Of a stretch of DNA of 6,283 nt, positions 5,911 to 6,283 are shown in pieces. Under the pieces are notes generated by a model, which was given only the letters and a program-made list of their open reading frames with translations, was not told the DNA's origin and made no database searches. Position 1 is the first letter of the stretch; each line of letters begins with the position of its first letter. The position numbers and the translations under genes are program-made. Origin of the DNA: Betaproteobacteria bacterium (GTDB lineage Bacteria > Pseudomonadota > Gammaproteobacteria > Burkholderiales > Rhodocyclaceae); contig JAIFNM010000222.1 in assembly GCA_020047725.1 (NCBI GenBank), positions 1 to 6,283 of the forward strand. Direction: 5' to 3'.

Positions 5911-6099
5911 TGGACAGAGTGGACAATAGATGGTGACTCCACATGAAATTTCAAGCCAGCTTATCCCAATATGCCACGCAATTTGAATTTTCTGGCTGAT
6001 CGATACAGTTGACACAAACCGTTACACAAGAGGCACAGAATGGGAAGCACACGCTGCACTAAATCTGCGAGTCTAGTAAATTAACCACCACGAACTCTA

Positions 6100-6120
6100 G
6101 GGATTGGAGCCCCTTTTTTT
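6100..6120 (+). terminator. Weak terminator-like element (GC stem then T7)
   Basis: GGG (6100-6102) and CCC (in 6110-6113) flank a 7-base loop, and seven Ts follow at once (6114-6120). A stem of only 3 bp is too short for a confident intrinsic terminator. It lies in the putative leader of the right-edge gene, where it could act as an attenuator or end a short upstream transcript. Confidence 0.25.
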
Positions 6121-6171
6121 CAGGCAACTCGCCTCAAATTCTGCTTCGGAGCACTCAACAGGAGATTCAAC

Positions 6172-6283
6172 ATGATCAGTACTCTGGTTGATCTACTTGC
6201 CAATTTTTACGCGAGAAACGACTTCACCAACTTCGAAGCCATCGCTCGCAGCCTCCTCAACACCGTCCCCAACGATCAGGTTT
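6172..6283 (+). CDS. Unidentified protein, 5' part (runs off the right edge)
   Basis: Thirty-seven codons are visible from ATG 6172: MISTLVDLLANFYARNDFTN, then FEAIARSLLNTVPNDQV. The frame is open to the end of the window. AGGAG at 6160-6164 sits 7 nt before the ATG, an excellent ribosome binding site, which is the main support that this is a real gene. There is no signal peptide or membrane segment. The amphipathic helices and the ARSLLNTVPNDQV pattern (helix ending at a Pro-Asn/Asp turn) recall the start of a tetratricopeptide-repeat protein, but 37 residues are too few to assign a family. It is divergent from the lemA operon. Confidence 0.7.
   Translation, partial: MISTLVDLLANFYARNDFTNFEAIARSLLNTVPNDQV

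Larger units (their letters stand above)
5891..6171. other. Divergent intergenic region between lemA and the right-edge gene
   Basis: The 281 bp hold no convincing gene. From left to right they contain the lemA ribosome-site palindrome; two direct copies of TGGACA nine bases apart (5911-5916 and 5920-5925); an isolated perfect -35-like TTGACA on the plus strand (6009-6014) with no matching -10; and an AT-rich stretch at about 6060-6083. A weak GGG/CCC stem then precedes seven Ts (6100-6120). Two short hairpins follow, AGGC/GCCT (6122-6134) and TGCT/AGCA (6142-6153), before the ribosome binding site of the next gene. The lemA promoter should be here on the minus strand, but no good match to a sigma-70 consensus was found. 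Confidence 0.5.

Noticed and set aside
5891..5944. Longer lemA reading from ATG 5944
   Set aside because: It would place 18 residues before a clean lipoprotein signal and skip the well-placed GAAGGA site at ATG 5890.
6009..6041. Perfect TTGACA suggesting a promoter for the right-edge gene
   Set aside because: At 16-18 bp spacing the -10 positions read GC-rich sequence (for example GGCACA), so no complete sigma-70 promoter is supported.

Overview
The window reads as ordinary chromosomal DNA of a Gram-negative proteobacterium, most likely a betaproteobacterium. The support is similarity recalled from family knowledge: a stand-alone LplT of the type with a long loop near residues 145-172, a radA/lplT neighbourhood, and a LemA-TPM-TPM cluster. 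No rRNA, tRNA, CRISPR array, insertion sequence or phage gene is visible, and base and codon use look even throughout. No genus is claimed.

Left block (1-2472, minus strand). Three genes read leftward in tight order: radA (branch-migration/DNA repair ATPase), a glutathione S-transferase family gene 29 nt downstream, and, 2 nt after that, the 5' part of a YbbP-like FtsX-family ABC permease that runs off the left edge. The spacing suggests one transcript.

Centre (2473-3922). A 163-bp divergent intergenic region separates radA from lplT, the plus-strand lysophospholipid transporter. It holds an extended -10-like element for lplT and a 6-bp inverted repeat beside a possible radA -10. lplT has no visible Shine-Dalgarno sequence and is preceded by a four-codon ORF. 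It ends in a perfect hairpin that contains its stop codon, 21 bp before the end of the convergent TPM cluster.

Right block (3923-5890, minus strand). A compact operon encodes LemA (lipoprotein-like envelope protein), a secreted and membrane-anchored TPM-domain protein with a Gly-rich tail, and a second TPM-domain protein with no signal peptide. The last two overlap by one base (TGATG), and the ribosome binding site of the second lies in the terminal Gly-Gly codons of the first. The pair would place one TPM domain outside and one inside the inner membrane. The biochemical role of this module is not settled, so it is the most interesting part of the window. The lemA ribosome binding site lies inside a perfect 15-bp palindrome that could hide it in mRNA.

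Right edge (5891-6283). A 281-bp divergent region, with a T-run after a weak GC stem and two small hairpins, leads to the first 37 codons of an unidentified plus-strand gene with a good ribosome binding site.
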